Part shown: positions 48,313 through 59,886 of the stretch, piece after piece | Layout: every line of letters begins with the position of its first letter | Numbering within the stretch: position 1 is the first letter of the stretch | Assembly (NCBI RefSeq): GCF_003369915.1 | Contig: NC_046676.1 | Span: 13,374,001 to 13,438,000 of the forward strand | Direction of reading: 5' to 3' | Origin: Drosophila miranda | Lineage: Eukaryota > Arthropoda > Insecta > Diptera > Drosophilidae | DNA: 64,000 nt | The notes under the pieces: generated by a model | The model's input: the letters and a program-made list of their open reading frames with translations, nothing else | Database searches by the model: none | Told to the model about the DNA's origin: nothing | Position numbers and translations under genes: made by a program

Positions 48313-48558
48313 AAACTGGCTACGCCCTACAGGCAGACCCCGACGCAGACGCAGACGACGCGCCTGTCGCACTTTGAGCTCAAACGAAATGTGAATCTAG
48401 GAGAGTTTGCTATGGAGCCGGCACATCGCGGCAGTGGCCAGGCAGCTCGCATAATCGCCACCATGCAGGCCACCCTCACAAGCCAAAATGCTGAGACGAG
48501 CTTCATGCAGATGCAGACCCACAACAATAAGAAGACCAACTTTCCATTTTATGTCTAA
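48313..48558 (+). other. CG15099: In-frame open extension after the dopey TGA stop
   Basis: After TGA (48310-48312) the frame reads 81 sense codons to TAA at 48556-48558. It begins KLATPYRQTPTQTQ and ends NNKKTNFPFYV. The composition (Lys, Arg, Gln, Thr, few rare codons) and codon choice look coding rather than UTR-like. The two explanations are stop readthrough or a recent CGA-to-TGA change that shortened the protein in this strain. The base after the stop is A, not the leakiest context. Confidence 0.6.
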
Positions 48559-48932
48559 GTAAAGCTTTCGCCGAGTATGATAGATAGATAGCTAGCAAGA
48601 AAAGTATGGGGCGAGAATGGGCGAGCGTATAGCATATATATATACGAGTATAGATATCTGTAGTGTGAGATCGGTCGTTGTAACTGTTGAGTGTATAAGA
48701 GAAATAGTTGCCCCATAGCCCAATAGCCAGCCAGCCCCTGTATTGTATGTAATGTATATGTATTAAACTGTTGATAGTTGCGCCGAAGTCGAAGTGAATA
48801 AGAGACGTGTTTACGACAAATTGCAATCAAATACAAAAACGTATTTTATTCCAAGAACAACCCAGCAAGAAATCGGATGAGGATGGGGAGACACAAAACT
48901 AGGGGAATCGCCGTCTTTACCGAATATGAGAC
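48559..48932. other. Convergent 3' region of dopey and a membrane-protein gene
   Basis: About 370 bp. An ATTAAA near 48762 may serve dopey. The minus-strand AATAAA at 48845-48850 serves the membrane-protein gene on the right. Confidence 0.5.
48845..48850 (-). terminator. Polyadenylation signal of the minus-strand four-helix gene
   Basis: Minus-strand AATAAA, about 85 bases past that gene's stop. Confidence 0.6.
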
Positions 48933-49867
48933 TCAAACAACAGGCACGGCCTGAGGAGTGCCCTCGCGGTTCTTCAGCTGCAGGTAGTAGGAATAGATAA
49001 GACGAGCGCAGAAGGCGACGATTACTGCAACAAAGGAGCGGTCTTTACTTTCTGTCAACCAGTTGGCGTAGGATAGCACTTACCAATCTGCAAAATATAC
49101 GAAAGCAAGGCGCCAAATATATTATTGAATCCGGTGGACTCGCGATACCCTCCGTAGTGGAAGATGACGCCGAATATGGCAAATGGGAAACCGATGGCAC
49201 AGATCAAGGCGTATATCAGCCAGCCGAGGAGCAGCAGGCGCTTGTACTGCAAAAAAGGTAAACAGGGATTGATGAATCAGAGCTAATCGCCATCCGTATG
49301 TCTTTACTCACCTTCAGGCAACCGATCAGCAATAAAACATTAGCTGTAACGGTAATGGCAAAGCCAACAAAGTTGACCACTGGAAAATATAGAATCGAAG
49401 AGTCAGTTTGGATTGTGTGACACACATAATACATGTCGTCATCATCAGAAAAGTTTCACGCTATTCTATTCAAAAACAGAAACGACAGCGACTTTGGGAA
49501 CGTGTTTCGGTTTGGGGAGACGATTAGCTCATGCTTTATATGTACATATGTGTGTATGTATATACGATTAGGTATTCAGAAATATACAGAAAACTACACA
49601 TGTATATGTTGATTTATCATTGTTTTAAGGCTATAGCATAGCTCTAGAGTCTGGGGCACACTATCATACAATTTAATTATATTTTGCCACAAAAGACAAG
49701 CGGATTTGTCCAAATAAACAAATGCCACGCCTTGAGTTCCACATACCCGTTGGCGCGAAGAGCACACTGAATGTGATGGCAACCAGCGAATAGATCGCTA
49801 TGCCAAGGCACCAGCTCCGGAGATCTGTGTTGCATGGCCCCTGGTCGACAGTCAGATCGATTTTCAT
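48933..49867 (-). CDS. Small four-helix membrane protein
   Basis: Four exons (49747-49867, 49312-49379, 49084-49246, 48933-49024) join to 147 aa. It starts MKIDLTVDQGPCNTDLRSWC. Four hydrophobic segments can be read: ALYSLVAIT-type at 22-40, VVNFVGFAITVTANVLLLIG, LLLLGWLIYALICAIGF and SYILQIVIVAFCARLIYS. The tail is YYLQLKNREGTPQAVPVV. The exon layout (about 120, 68, 163, 92 bp) matches the phases of the plus-strand neighbour gene at 50944, so the two look like diverged duplicates. The families known from fly genomes carry a domain of unknown function (DUF4728-like), which is my best guess. Function is unknown. Confidence 0.8.
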
Positions 49868-50413
49868 CTTGAGATTCTTTGGCTTCGGTAGTCTTTTGAA
49901 TTTTCCACAAAAGTGAAAACCGGTCGAGATGCTATAGAACACAAACAACGGCGACCACAACGCGCGAGATTGAAAAAGTGAATGAAGCGTCTAGGTCTGC
50001 GGTCTAGAGCGCGGCGGCCGAAGCAACAGTTGCTAAATGGAGAAATGCTAGCGTGTGGGTGTCTGTGTGTGTGTGTGTATCTGTGTTTGGTGGAGAGAGC
50101 TAGCGCTAGTGAGAACCAGAATGTGTGGGCGGTTGCTTTTTCTGAGAAAACAAGCAATCGATAAAAAGATACACAACTTTATCATATTACTTACATTTAA
50201 AAAAGGGAATGCTTACATTTGAATTGAAAACGGTTATATTTAAAAAGCTTTTAAAGATGTCCGGCAACCCTGTCAGAGGTCTTAAAAAAATGGCTTAAAA
50301 TTGTATAGGCAGAGTTAAGGATCTTAGTTAGCCAGGGCTTAGTGGGCAGGGCTGTGAGCCCTATCTAACTACAACATAGGGTATCTAACCGGTATATGGG
50401 GTCGACTGTTTGC
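49868..50413. other. Left part of the region between two divergent membrane-protein genes
   Basis: About 550 bp upstream of the minus-strand gene. It contains a GT-rich run (about 50,055-50,080) and the DRE-type word AATCGATA (50156-50163). Confidence 0.5.
50156..50163. promoter_or_regulatory. DRE-type site
   Basis: AATCGATA fits WATCGATW, the DREF-binding consensus. It lies about 290 bp upstream of the minus-strand four-helix gene. Confidence 0.45.
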
Positions 50414-50823
50414 CAGTGTTGGCATTTCAGCTTATTTTAAGCTAGTTTTTATAGCTTATAGCTTGAAATCAAGGTTACTTCAAATTTCAGCATGCTGTCG
50501 CAAAAAACATATTGCGTCCAATGCAAGCATGGCACAAACTAACAAAATACTTTTATGTAGAAAGTCCTCAAAAACAGAGGAGCAGGAGGCTGCACTTTGT
50601 GTGTACATTGATGAACACTCGTCCATAGCATAATGAAGTGGAAAAAATCATGTCATTACTTTAATTAGAAATTGAAAACAAAACATCAAGAAAATTCAAT
50701 TATCCATTATTTGTATGTGTTTTTAGCTTATTTTAAAGCTTTTTTTAATTTTTAGCCATTTCTAGATTATTTTTTTTCTCCAATCTAGCTTATGGGGGGG
50801 ATTCTCAAAATCTGGCAACACTG
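50414..50823. mobile_element. hAT-like non-autonomous element (MITE), 410 bp
   Basis: The left end is CAGTGTTGGCA and the right end TGGCAACACTG. As inverted repeats they match at 10 of 11 bases and resemble the CAGTG-type ends of hAT transposons. The flanks CTGTTTGC (50406-50413) and CTGTTGGA (50824-50831) agree at 6 of 8 bases, as an aged 8-bp target duplication would. The interior is AT-rich, with AGCTTATTTTAAGCT-type words repeated near both ends, and has no coding sequence. It sits about 120 bp upstream of the plus-strand four-helix gene's ATG, so it could have donated promoter or 5' UTR sequence. Confidence 0.6.
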
Positions 50824-50943
50824 CTGTTGGACGTCAGCTATTGCGACTTAATTTGCTCATTGCATTTACAGTGCGGTGACGAACAATTGCAGTTTACTTT
50901 ACTTGAATTTCTGTGCGAATTAGAATCGGAAAATCCAGTGAAA

Positions 50944-51973
50944 ATGCTGACCAAAGTGTTCGGTATGCGGTTGAATACCTACGGCGTGGTTGTGGGATGG
51001 CTGGGAGCGATTTGGTCGTTTTTGGCAGTGATCTTGATATCCACTGCTCTGGGATTTGCCGACGAAATCTCAGAGGAGATTGCTAAGAATACCAAAGATC
51101 CGAACATGACTGCCATCCAAATTCGTACTCGTAAGTGTTGAACCATGTGGACCTGAGTCTCTTCTACATGTGTGCATATGTATATTTATGCATACTTATG
51201 CGTTATTCTTCTGTAGTTCTGGTGATAGTGCTCAGCGTCTTTTTGGCTCTGAAGGTAATCAATCTTCTGTCTTCGGCCCTGTTAGTTATGGGCACTGTTA
51301 AGGTAATCTCAATCCCAATCTCTGGCTCGGACTTTCCCGGCGAAAACTGCATTATGGTTGTCTTTCTCTCTCTCTTTCTATTGTAGGAGCGTCACCTACT
51401 CCTGCTGCCCTGGCTGATCAACTCCGGCATAACTCTGGCCTTCACCATCATCTCCACTGTGCTCTTATGGGTTGAGGCTATTGGTTCTGGTCCAGTAGCT
51501 GAGGCTCTTTCTGTAGTCTTCGTTTCTGGCGGTCTTGTCGGTATGTAAAGCGTGAATCACGCTCTGGATGCGCATACACATGCACATCTGCAACAATACA
51601 CATGTATGCTATAATTGGAAATGGTCTACAACAAAAATGTTGTGAAATTCCAACCGCCAGAGCGCTTATCGCTCGCTTTTCTGTATACTGTATACGTTCT
51701 ATACACGATTGCATGTACATATGTATGTATATGTATGTATATCTGTATTCATGCATACACTTCCCATTTAAACAGAAAAATCCCTAAACACACAGCTTTA
51801 ATTGCGTATTGTTCTTTGTTACAGCGCTTTGGTGGTACCTCTACTACGGCATCTACTCGCTGTTCAAGCACATCCAGCTCACAAGCGATCAGCAGCGCCC
51901 GCTGATCCAGGGACCACCTCAAAGATCGGGCGACCACTCGGGCGCCACCTATCCGAATTATACCAAGATCTAA
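50944..51973 (+). CDS. Small four-helix membrane protein, paralogue of the divergent neighbour
   Basis: Four exons (50944-51130, 51217-51302, 51387-51540, 51825-51973) join to 191 aa. The N-terminus has one helix (YGVVVGWLGAIWSFLAVIL), then an acidic loop with an NMT sequon. Three more helices follow: VLVIVLSVFLALKVINLL, LLPWLINSGITLAFTIIST and a segment from LSVVFVSGGLVALWWYLYYG. The tail has basic and Ser/Pro residues and ends in YPNYTKI. Helix count and the intron positions between helices resemble the minus-strand gene on its left. Probably a DUF4728-like plasma or endomembrane protein. No function can be stated. Confidence 0.82.
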
Positions 51974-52517
51974 ATTGGAAACAAACAGCTTTCAAAGGCA
52001 GTTTAAGAGGAAGCCAGAACAAAGTAAAATCACCTAAACATACATTATATTCCACATATACTTACTCACACGCCCGTATCATATGCCTATTCCTCTTCGA
52101 ATGTGATCGCTAAGATGCCGAAAGAATATTTGCCATTTTTGCTGATTCCTCTAAATATATTTTATACACAGACTAAAAAACAAACAATAATTTGGGGCCT
52201 ACAAAGAAAAAGCAGCGCAGCTGCACATTTTATGGTGTTAATGGCCATATGACATTAGACATTGACAACTGAAATAACCGCAAAAACAGACATAGTCTCA
52301 TGGAGAAAAGCATGCAGAGAGCTGTTGAAATTTGATCCAATTTTGCTGGCAGTTTGAGGGAGAGATACTCGGTCACTCGAACCAAATTCGAGTTGGGTTT
52401 GGTATGAGTGCTATTTCCGGGAAACTTGTCTGGAGACACTCATTGTGCGTCTTGATATCATGTTGGCAAAGTCTAATGTCATATGGCTATAAGAGTCGGC
52501 CATCGACGGGCTTACTG
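51974..52517. other. Convergent 3' gap
   Basis: About 540 bp between two convergent genes, probably both 3' UTRs. No frame is supported. Confidence 0.5.
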
Positions 52518-55178
52518 TTATTTGCCCAGTCCCAGCCACATGTAGCTGGGATCGATGAGCTGCGAGCCGCGATAGCCCTGCGGGTTGCGCGACACCAGCG
52601 AGCGGATCTTCTGCGAGGGTCGGTAATTGCGTATGGCATGCAGCAGCTTCGAGGTCTTCTGGTCCTGCACCTGCTGCTGCACTGGGTCCTCTGTCGCGTT
52701 TGGGGTGGCTTTCATTTGGAGCGGATGGGGATGTTTGCCCTCCAGCAGGCGTGCCTCCGACTCGCCCAGGTGCGACCGCTCCGCAAAGCGCACGTTTTCC
52801 TCAAGATGGTTGAAAAAGTTGCCCAGATTGGTCATGGCTCCTAGAAGAAGACGAAAACAACACTCAGAGGCATCGAGACGGGACAAGCCCCGGCTACCCA
52901 CCAGCACTGATCGAGGGCATGTAACGCAGACTCTGCGTCTGCAGCTGGTTCTTGCGCTTCCCGGGCCGCTGTCCGTTGGGCCAGAAGTAGGCGTACGGAT
53001 AGCGCGGTTCATCTGGCGGCGGCTGCTCCGCATCCTCCCGACTGCCCGTGTCGAAGGGCCATTGGATCGGCGACCGCTTGGGCTTGGATTTTGGCGGAGA
53101 TTGCCACTTCTGCTGCACCAACAACTGTTTGATATAGTTTTCCTGGCGCTGGCGCCATTGTCGACTCAGAAGCTCCGGAAACGGCGGGAAAAAGTCCGCC
53201 ATTGTCGCATCGCCCAATTCGTTTGCCATTTCCGCAGCCTTCGTTTTTGGCAAAGGACTTCCGTTGTCAACATAATCAAGGTATGGGAATTGGAATGGGT
53301 ATGACTTCTGGGCTTCTGGCTGGACCCACCCCCAATCGCTGTCCGGCAGGAGCTCTCGGCTCTCTGGCAGCAAGTCCCAGGGCACCGTTTTCGCCTCTGC
53401 TCGGATGAGGGGTGCCGAACGCATCGGCGCTGCTGTGGAAAGAATCGTGGGACGATGGGCGATTAATAGTGACTTTTCCAAGGATTTTCATGAGACATGA
53501 GACTTGGTGTGACCTTGAAAAGGGTGCGCTGTGCTGTCCAATTTCCGTAGCAATCCTACAGATGTTAATTACTGATAGGAGCAGCAGTTTCCCTCATCCA
53601 AAGGTCAATGTTCAATTTCGAATCAAGCGCCGAAAAACCTCATTTGCACGAAATAGTCTTGTGGGGGTTTCCACAAGATGCGATCTCTTCTAAATATACG
53701 TTCTGTACATGCCTGTGCCTGATTTGTATTGTATTGTAACAGTGAAAACTCTACTTGCGGACATTGTCTGGACTAATTGTGGGACTTTAACTTAAAATAT
53801 ATATACAACTTAGGCATATTTCTTAATCTCTCTCTTTCTCTCTCGCAAACAAAGGGTCTGTATGGTCTGTACTAAAGATCTCCCACTGTATTACTTATAT
53901 AAAAATGTTCTCTGATTCATCCAAATGATATTCCTATCTGACTGGTTGCAGTTGTTGCCAGCTCAGTTTCGTAGTATGTATGAATGTGCATCACTGAAGA
54001 GCACATAGTCGTAGTGCACTCTAGTGCCCATGTCAATGATAAAGAGAAAATTGTTTCAGAATGTGCAAAAATTACTCTGCTGCGCTTGATTTACTTGACT
54101 AGTTTATTATATTTGAACTGATAACCAGTCTACAGATAACATAGCCCTACATAGTCATAGTTTCATATCTAGTTCTCCTTGCGGTCATTCCTGATCGTTT
54201 AATGTTACCTCGCTTTCGAGTACATTTTACACCTTAGATTAATAATTTTCGGACTCCCATTTGGACTTTTTCTACCGAGGAATAGAGTTTACTCTATTAT
54301 ATTTTACAAAATAATCAATATAAATGATTTCCCACTGTATTAAGCATAAGGGTATTTATAGCTATTACTCGAAGAGTATGGGGATATAGTTACGAGAAGG
54401 AAGAGTTTCCGATTCCGTAAATAATATATATTCTTGGTATATAGCGATGTTCGTCTGCCTTTCCGTTTCTTTTAGAATATCTCACGTTTCAAAGAGGCGA
54501 ATGGAAAAATAATGCTTATGTTACTAATCAAAAACCGTATAAAAATAAAGATTCACTTTCTACACTATTATTTGTATTTATTCCCAACAAATCTTGGTGA
54601 TGAGAGCGAGGGACGTCGCTTTCAAGGATTTTGGCACGAAGCGATGATGGGTGACTTTTGTTGGATTCTCACTAGAGACACTAACATTAAACATAAAAAA
54701 GAAAAGCGAATTAGGCATAGATAGATCAAGATTTTTAATTAAAGTTATATTCAATAAAACGAAGTTAATCATGAAAATAAGTAAATGCTTCTAATATAAA
54801 TTCGTCCACTGGAAACGAAGATAGCTACATTCAAGTAAAATAACTTGTTTTTATAATTGAAACTATATTGGATTGTTCATTCGTTCAAACAAATGTCGTG
54901 GATCGAAATCGGAGTAAACTAGTATTATCTATCTGCTGTATTTGTATCCGATATGCGTCTAATGTCTATATAGTTATAAGATTTTCACTCCGTACGGACC
55001 GATTACTGTACAATGAATATAAATTATACAATGGAATTTAGGGACGAGTATTAAACGCACTTTTCGTGTGCGAGTGTGAGGGAATGTTTTGAGGAGAAGC
55101 AACAAAAAACTCACCTGCAGATAGAAGCAACAGCGGCAGAACCCAAGGTCTCATCAAAGGAAGCAACATTTTGTTCAT
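52518..55178 (-). CDS. Unrecognised secreted protein, candidate peptide-hormone precursor
   Basis: Three exons (55115-55178, 52902-53432, 52518-52840) join to 305 aa in one frame. Exon 1 is little more than a signal peptide (MNKMLLPLMRPWVLPLLLL, then SAG). The mature chain is rich in Pro, Trp, Arg and Gln, with no cysteine. It has dibasic and polybasic candidate cleavage sites: KPKR (about 138-141) and GKRK (179-182). The latter is preceded by PYAYFWPNGQRP, so cleavage would leave an amidation-type Gly. The protein ends SYMWLGLGK, also a possible C-terminal amide after trimming. I recognise no family. It could instead be an eggshell, cuticle or reproductive-tract protein. Intron 1 is long (1.7 kb) and the promoter is TATA/Inr, both common in tissue-restricted genes. 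The alternative acceptor at 53429 keeps frame. Confidence 0.72.
53433..55114 (-). other. Long first intron of the candidate precursor gene
   Basis: About 1.7 kb, AT-rich, without a credible nested gene or repeat. It may hold cell-type enhancers, but the sequence alone does not show this. Confidence 0.5.
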
Positions 55179-55360
55179 ATTTTAAAGTGAAGCACTGGTA
55201 GAGCGTCGCTACATTGCCTTGAAGAGGAAACCTCAAGACTAACCTTTTGGCTAAATAGTTTCGAAACACATCTCCGCTAAACTTTACACAGTTTCAAAGG
55301 ACAAAGGAACTGCTGCTCCCACTTGAAGGATCGAATTCCACGGCGGAGCTTCGGAAAGCG

Positions 55361-55397
55361 ACTGACCATGAAGGCGAGAACCTCGTGCGTTTTTATA
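55361..55397 (-). promoter_or_regulatory. TATA box and initiator of the candidate precursor gene
   Basis: On the minus strand TATAAAA (55391-55397) and the Inr word TCAGT (55361-55365) are spaced about 30-34 bp apart, as in classic fly TATA/Inr promoters. The start codon is about 185 bp downstream at 55178. Confidence 0.7.
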
Positions 55398-58300
55398 GCT
55401 CCACCAGGATGCGAGCTGTAACCAACCCAACGCATCCTACACGCATCCTATGCCACTGGCCACCCACCCACACCCTGCGAGCACCTGTTGCCGTACGACA
55501 GAGACAGCGACAGCGACAACGATAGCAAAGGCGAAGGCGACGCTGGGGACATGCGCAGCAGCTCTGGACGCGGACCTGTTACCTTTGGCTTGGGGTTTTT
55601 CAAGTGCGACCTGAGCCGGGATATTTTCTAATATGCAGAGCAATGACAACGGCAATGGCACTCGTAATTGGAATGGGAATAGAGACAGGAATGGGAAGCG
55701 GAGTCGAGTGTCCGAGGAGTCTGTGCTTCGAGTGCTGCATTGAATCCAATTCCTATTGGCTTGTTAACGGGGCAATAAGGCTCAGGTGTTCCAAAGGGAC
55801 TCGAGATTCGGGCAACGGACGCAATTACCCTGTCATATTGCGCAATTTTCGTAGTTTTTGGTATTGCATCTCATCTCCTTGCCAATATCCCGTCCAAGTC
55901 AATCCGTTGGCAGATAACGGTCTGATGTGACGTCAACGGCTTTACTTTTCGCTTTTTCAATTTTGCATTTTGTATTAACATAATTGGGTCAGTGGCTGGC
56001 TAGTGGTTTTCCACCAATGGCCATTGTACCATCTATCCATTGTGCTACTCTGGCCAGACCAGCTTTGGGCCTTGGACAGCGCTGCCCTTCCCACCACTGC
56101 ATTGCCCTGACCGGTGGTCCTTTTCAGTGGCATACGTAATTGGATTTGTGTGCAACGCATGCAGCTTCTGGGCGTGTTTTAATAGTCCAGAAAATAGCCA
56201 TTGAGCCATCAGCAGACAGCCAGGCTACCACGTTTTCACGCTTCCAGGCGGCAACTTTCCTGTGAAACATTCAACAAAGTTTCGATCAACAGTGGACAAC
56301 AAAAGCTTCAATTTAAAGTTGAATAATTTACTCTACTCATGCAGCACATACATACATATGTACATGTATATATACCTACATACGTTCATAGCCAAAATCC
56401 GCAGGAACCATGCTACTCGATTGTTTAATTTATAAATATGTAGCTTTGGAAGGGCGGAAGAAGTAAGTTTAAATCATTTATATGTACATATGTATGAATA
56501 CCCTTGATGTCAGAGTATGATCCCCACCTTTCCAGAAACTTTGGATATACTATCCTGCCTATGTCTATGGATGATATAATAAGGGGGTACTTTATTGAGA
56601 TAAAATTGACAGACTAGTTTGCATAGAGGAGTTCCTGCTACTCAAGAATATATATACATATAATATCTAATAACTGCTGCGCCATTGTAATATCTGTACA
56701 TAAAATAAATCGACGCTTTCCAAATGGGGAATGCCAGCTGAAGCGGATTGCAAAGTCGTCGCTTACCGCAAAAGCTCTCTTGCCGTTCCATTGCCATATC
56801 GTTTCACTTCAGCGCCAAGCTTTGCTTGGGATTGGGGCCTCACCACTGTGGTTAGTGGGTCTCACTCGAATTCGAGCTTTCGCGCCGTGAAGTTGTGGCC
56901 TGCGCATCGCAGTTGTTGGAGGCGACAGAATAATTGGCTTAGCAGCGATTCGAAATTCGTGGTGCAAAGTGAATTCCGGTAAAGGACTCGCCAAGTGCCG
57001 CTCAAGTGCCGTTACAACCAAGAAAAATATTGGGACACCCAAAAGAAACTCCAACTCAAGTTGAGGAAAAGGTGTGGCAATCAAGAAATACTTTCATTAT
57101 TGGTCGGAAAGGACAGAACAGAACACTGGGGTAAGGGTCTGCACATGCCGTTGCATTTGCCAGGAGCCAACTGCCACCCCGTGTGCCTCCATCTGGAGTT
57201 GCCGGATGAGTGCGCAGACGCCATTGGGGAAACGGCTGTTTTCACATTTCCCGCGCTGCCAGCAGGTTGACGACCCGCCGTATGCCGTACGGAAAAAGCC
57301 GGCTTTGACAATCGCCAGGGCCCGTTCCGGGGCTTCACACTCACTTTCGTTCATCGCGTCCCGGGGGTTGTGGTGTTTTCTATGTCCCTCTACCACCCAA
57401 CGATTGACACAACGATTACCAAATAGAACAATCTGTCGGCCTACGCTGCGTATGCTCAATGGCTGAAAGCCTGACAGCTGCCCACCGCTGGTGGGCCGTG
57501 CGCTGTTTACTTGGCCCACATCCCGCCAGGGTGACTCTCAGCCATATTCGGGGATTGTGGGAATCTCTTTGCCTATCACGCACTGGCACTTGATTTCTGG
57601 GGGCGGCCTCAAGAGCCGCATGCTCTTGTGGCTGGAAACAAATACATAAGTGCTAAATATGGTAAAAGTTTCTAAGCTCAGTGAACGATCTCTGGATGCC
57701 CTGCCAAACCGACTCCATTCAAATTCAAGACTCAAGATCTGCATCTTAGTCATTGATTTTAGCTGTAATTACGGCTGACTCGATCGCTTCACTTCCGCTT
57801 GATGCCAAAGCAGTTAACCTTGGAGTCGCTTAGACAATGATGCAATGCTGCATAAGCAGCGCCCACTAATCATCAATGAAGCGTGCAACAAGATTCGAAA
57901 TCTTTAAGATACGAGTAGCAATTCAGTTTCGCAGTCACGTGGAGAACATACTACGGCATTTAGTAGGTAGATGGCCACCAAGCAAATGGGCCCCACCAGC
58001 AGAGTTCTGTTCTGCTGCCCCGCACACAACTATTGTACAACCGGTTCAATGTTTGCACAATTTTTTGTCGAGTTTGGGTTCTTCAGGTGTTGTTTTTTCT
58101 GCGGTGCTTTTCGGTCTGTCGCCAAGCATTAAATATTACTGAATGACTGCGGCTACTCTCCCATCGTTTTTGCCCACATTTGTAGTGGGGAGGGGGCTAC
58201 GTGTGGAGCATACACTCGTTTTGGCTCTGGCTTTGGCTCTGGCTCTGGCTCTGGCTCCGTCTCGTTAGCTGGTTAATTTGAATTTCACACACACACACAC

Positions 58301-59886
58301 TCAGATTCTCTTTCCCTGTCAATGCTCTTGCTGCTCCCCTTCTGATAACCATATTTTTAGTGGGGTTTGTGTTATATTTAAAGCAAAAGCTTTGGCCACC
58401 CTCGCGCCACTTTGCGCCACCCGAAGGTCAGCCAGAGTTACACCTTAACTAAAGCCACTTCCTGCTCTTAACCACCTACGTCCGCTTCCTTTCCTATCCG
58501 CGCTCTCTTTTTCAGGGGCTTTGCGTGTGTGTCGAACATGAACTAATCGTGTTTCCAGTTAACTTTTAACATAATTTCATTGCTGCTGCTGTTGGCCACA
58601 AGGCACCGTTAGCTGGGCTCTGTTACTGAGACAACCGCAAGGCATTCTGGCCCTGGCTGCTTGCCTTTAATTACTCATACGCCGAGTGTGACGAGTGCCG
58701 ACCCCGCCCAAAATGGAAGAGGAGCGTGCAGTGGGGTCCCAGCGAATGCACCGCGAATTGAGGGCTATCCCACGATTGCAGCTTGTTCTCCACCTCCTCC
58801 TCCTCCTCCTCCGCCGCCAGCACTTTGCTCTGCTTTTGCCTTTTGCTGGGCAGTAAACATTTGCCTAATGGGGCTTCTTTTTAAGAGGGTGTCGTTGTGT
58901 AGAGACCGAGCCCGGACATTGCCCTCCAACACAATTGCGCCCTCAAGCATGGCAGAGGCGGCTGCCCCTCTGGCAACAAAAAAAAAAAAACTAAAACCAA
59001 AACTGAAATTGTCGTTAATTTGTTTTGTGTGCAAAGTGAAATTTTTGTGCGAGTATGTTTCAAGCTCTGGCTGTGTATTTCTGTAGCTGTTGCCTCGTTT
59101 TGTTAATGCAGCGATAAATTCGTGACGTTCGTTTTACACACATGCCGCTGGCTCCAGTCGGAGCTACAGCCACAGCTACAGCTACAGCTCCAGAGCCAGA
59201 CGCAGCCCAGTCCCCCGCCAGAGACACGTTTTGTTGACCCCAAAGAGAACTTTCCACCGAGCGGTACGAAAGCTCTCCTCTGCACTCAACTCTACCCCAC
59301 CTTTTTGATGTTTGCCATTCGCTTGCCATTTTAGTATTCATCAAAACGAGGGAAATGTGGCTGGCAGAATGTGCAAATTGCATGCGACAAGCAATTTTGC
59401 CAAGCCACATCCTGGCCCCATTTCCTGATCCTCTTGCAGCCCCAGTCGCGGCCTGGCCTAACAATGCTTTGCCATCAGGCATCAAACGGGAGAACAAACA
59501 ATGGCCAAGAGAATGGGGAGGACACTTAACCCAGTTTTTAGTTTCATTCAGATGCTTCGCATTCACTTTGACATGCCAAAAACGCAGGAATGATATCATG
59601 TCACCCCCTCCCCAACAGTGACCTAAATTCGGCTCTATTCCACGCGGGTGCGGGTGGCCACAACAATTGTCCCAGGTATTGATTTTTGGCCTTCATTTCA
59701 GCTGGAGTTAGAGTCAGAGTTGAACTGAACTGCCAATGAAAAGACTGAACAAACCGAGGACCAAAGCAGGGGAAGATGCGCTAGAAGGAAGAGTAGCTGC
59801 TGCCTTGCGATAAGGAAATAGCAACATAAGCATCCACATCCACATCAATATAAACATAAACCAAACCATCAACAGACGAAGCCGCA
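55398..59886. other. 4.5-kb regulatory region upstream of the Kelch gene
   Basis: No supported gene on either strand. Short frames near 56,731-57,466 and 59,060-59,600 lack homology-like content and splice support. Simple repeats are seen: a GGCTCT array (about 58,216-58,258), CA-rich DNA near 58,290, a CTC run (58,796-58,811) and an A-run (58,979-58,990). The region probably contains upstream non-coding exons and enhancers of the Kelch gene. Confidence 0.5.
58216..58258 (+). repeat. GGCTCT/GGCTTT hexamer microsatellite
   Basis: About seven consecutive near-identical six-base units in non-coding DNA. Confidence 0.7.

Noticed and set aside
56731-57520. Overlapping frames of 80-140 aa on both strands in the Kelch upstream region
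   Set aside because: No domain, no consistent codon pattern, no splice support; equal-length frames on both strands suggest GC-rich chance openness.
59060-59599. 179-aa minus-strand frame
   Set aside because: It is low-complexity Ala/Val text from an AGCTAC-type repeat and has no recognisable protein content.
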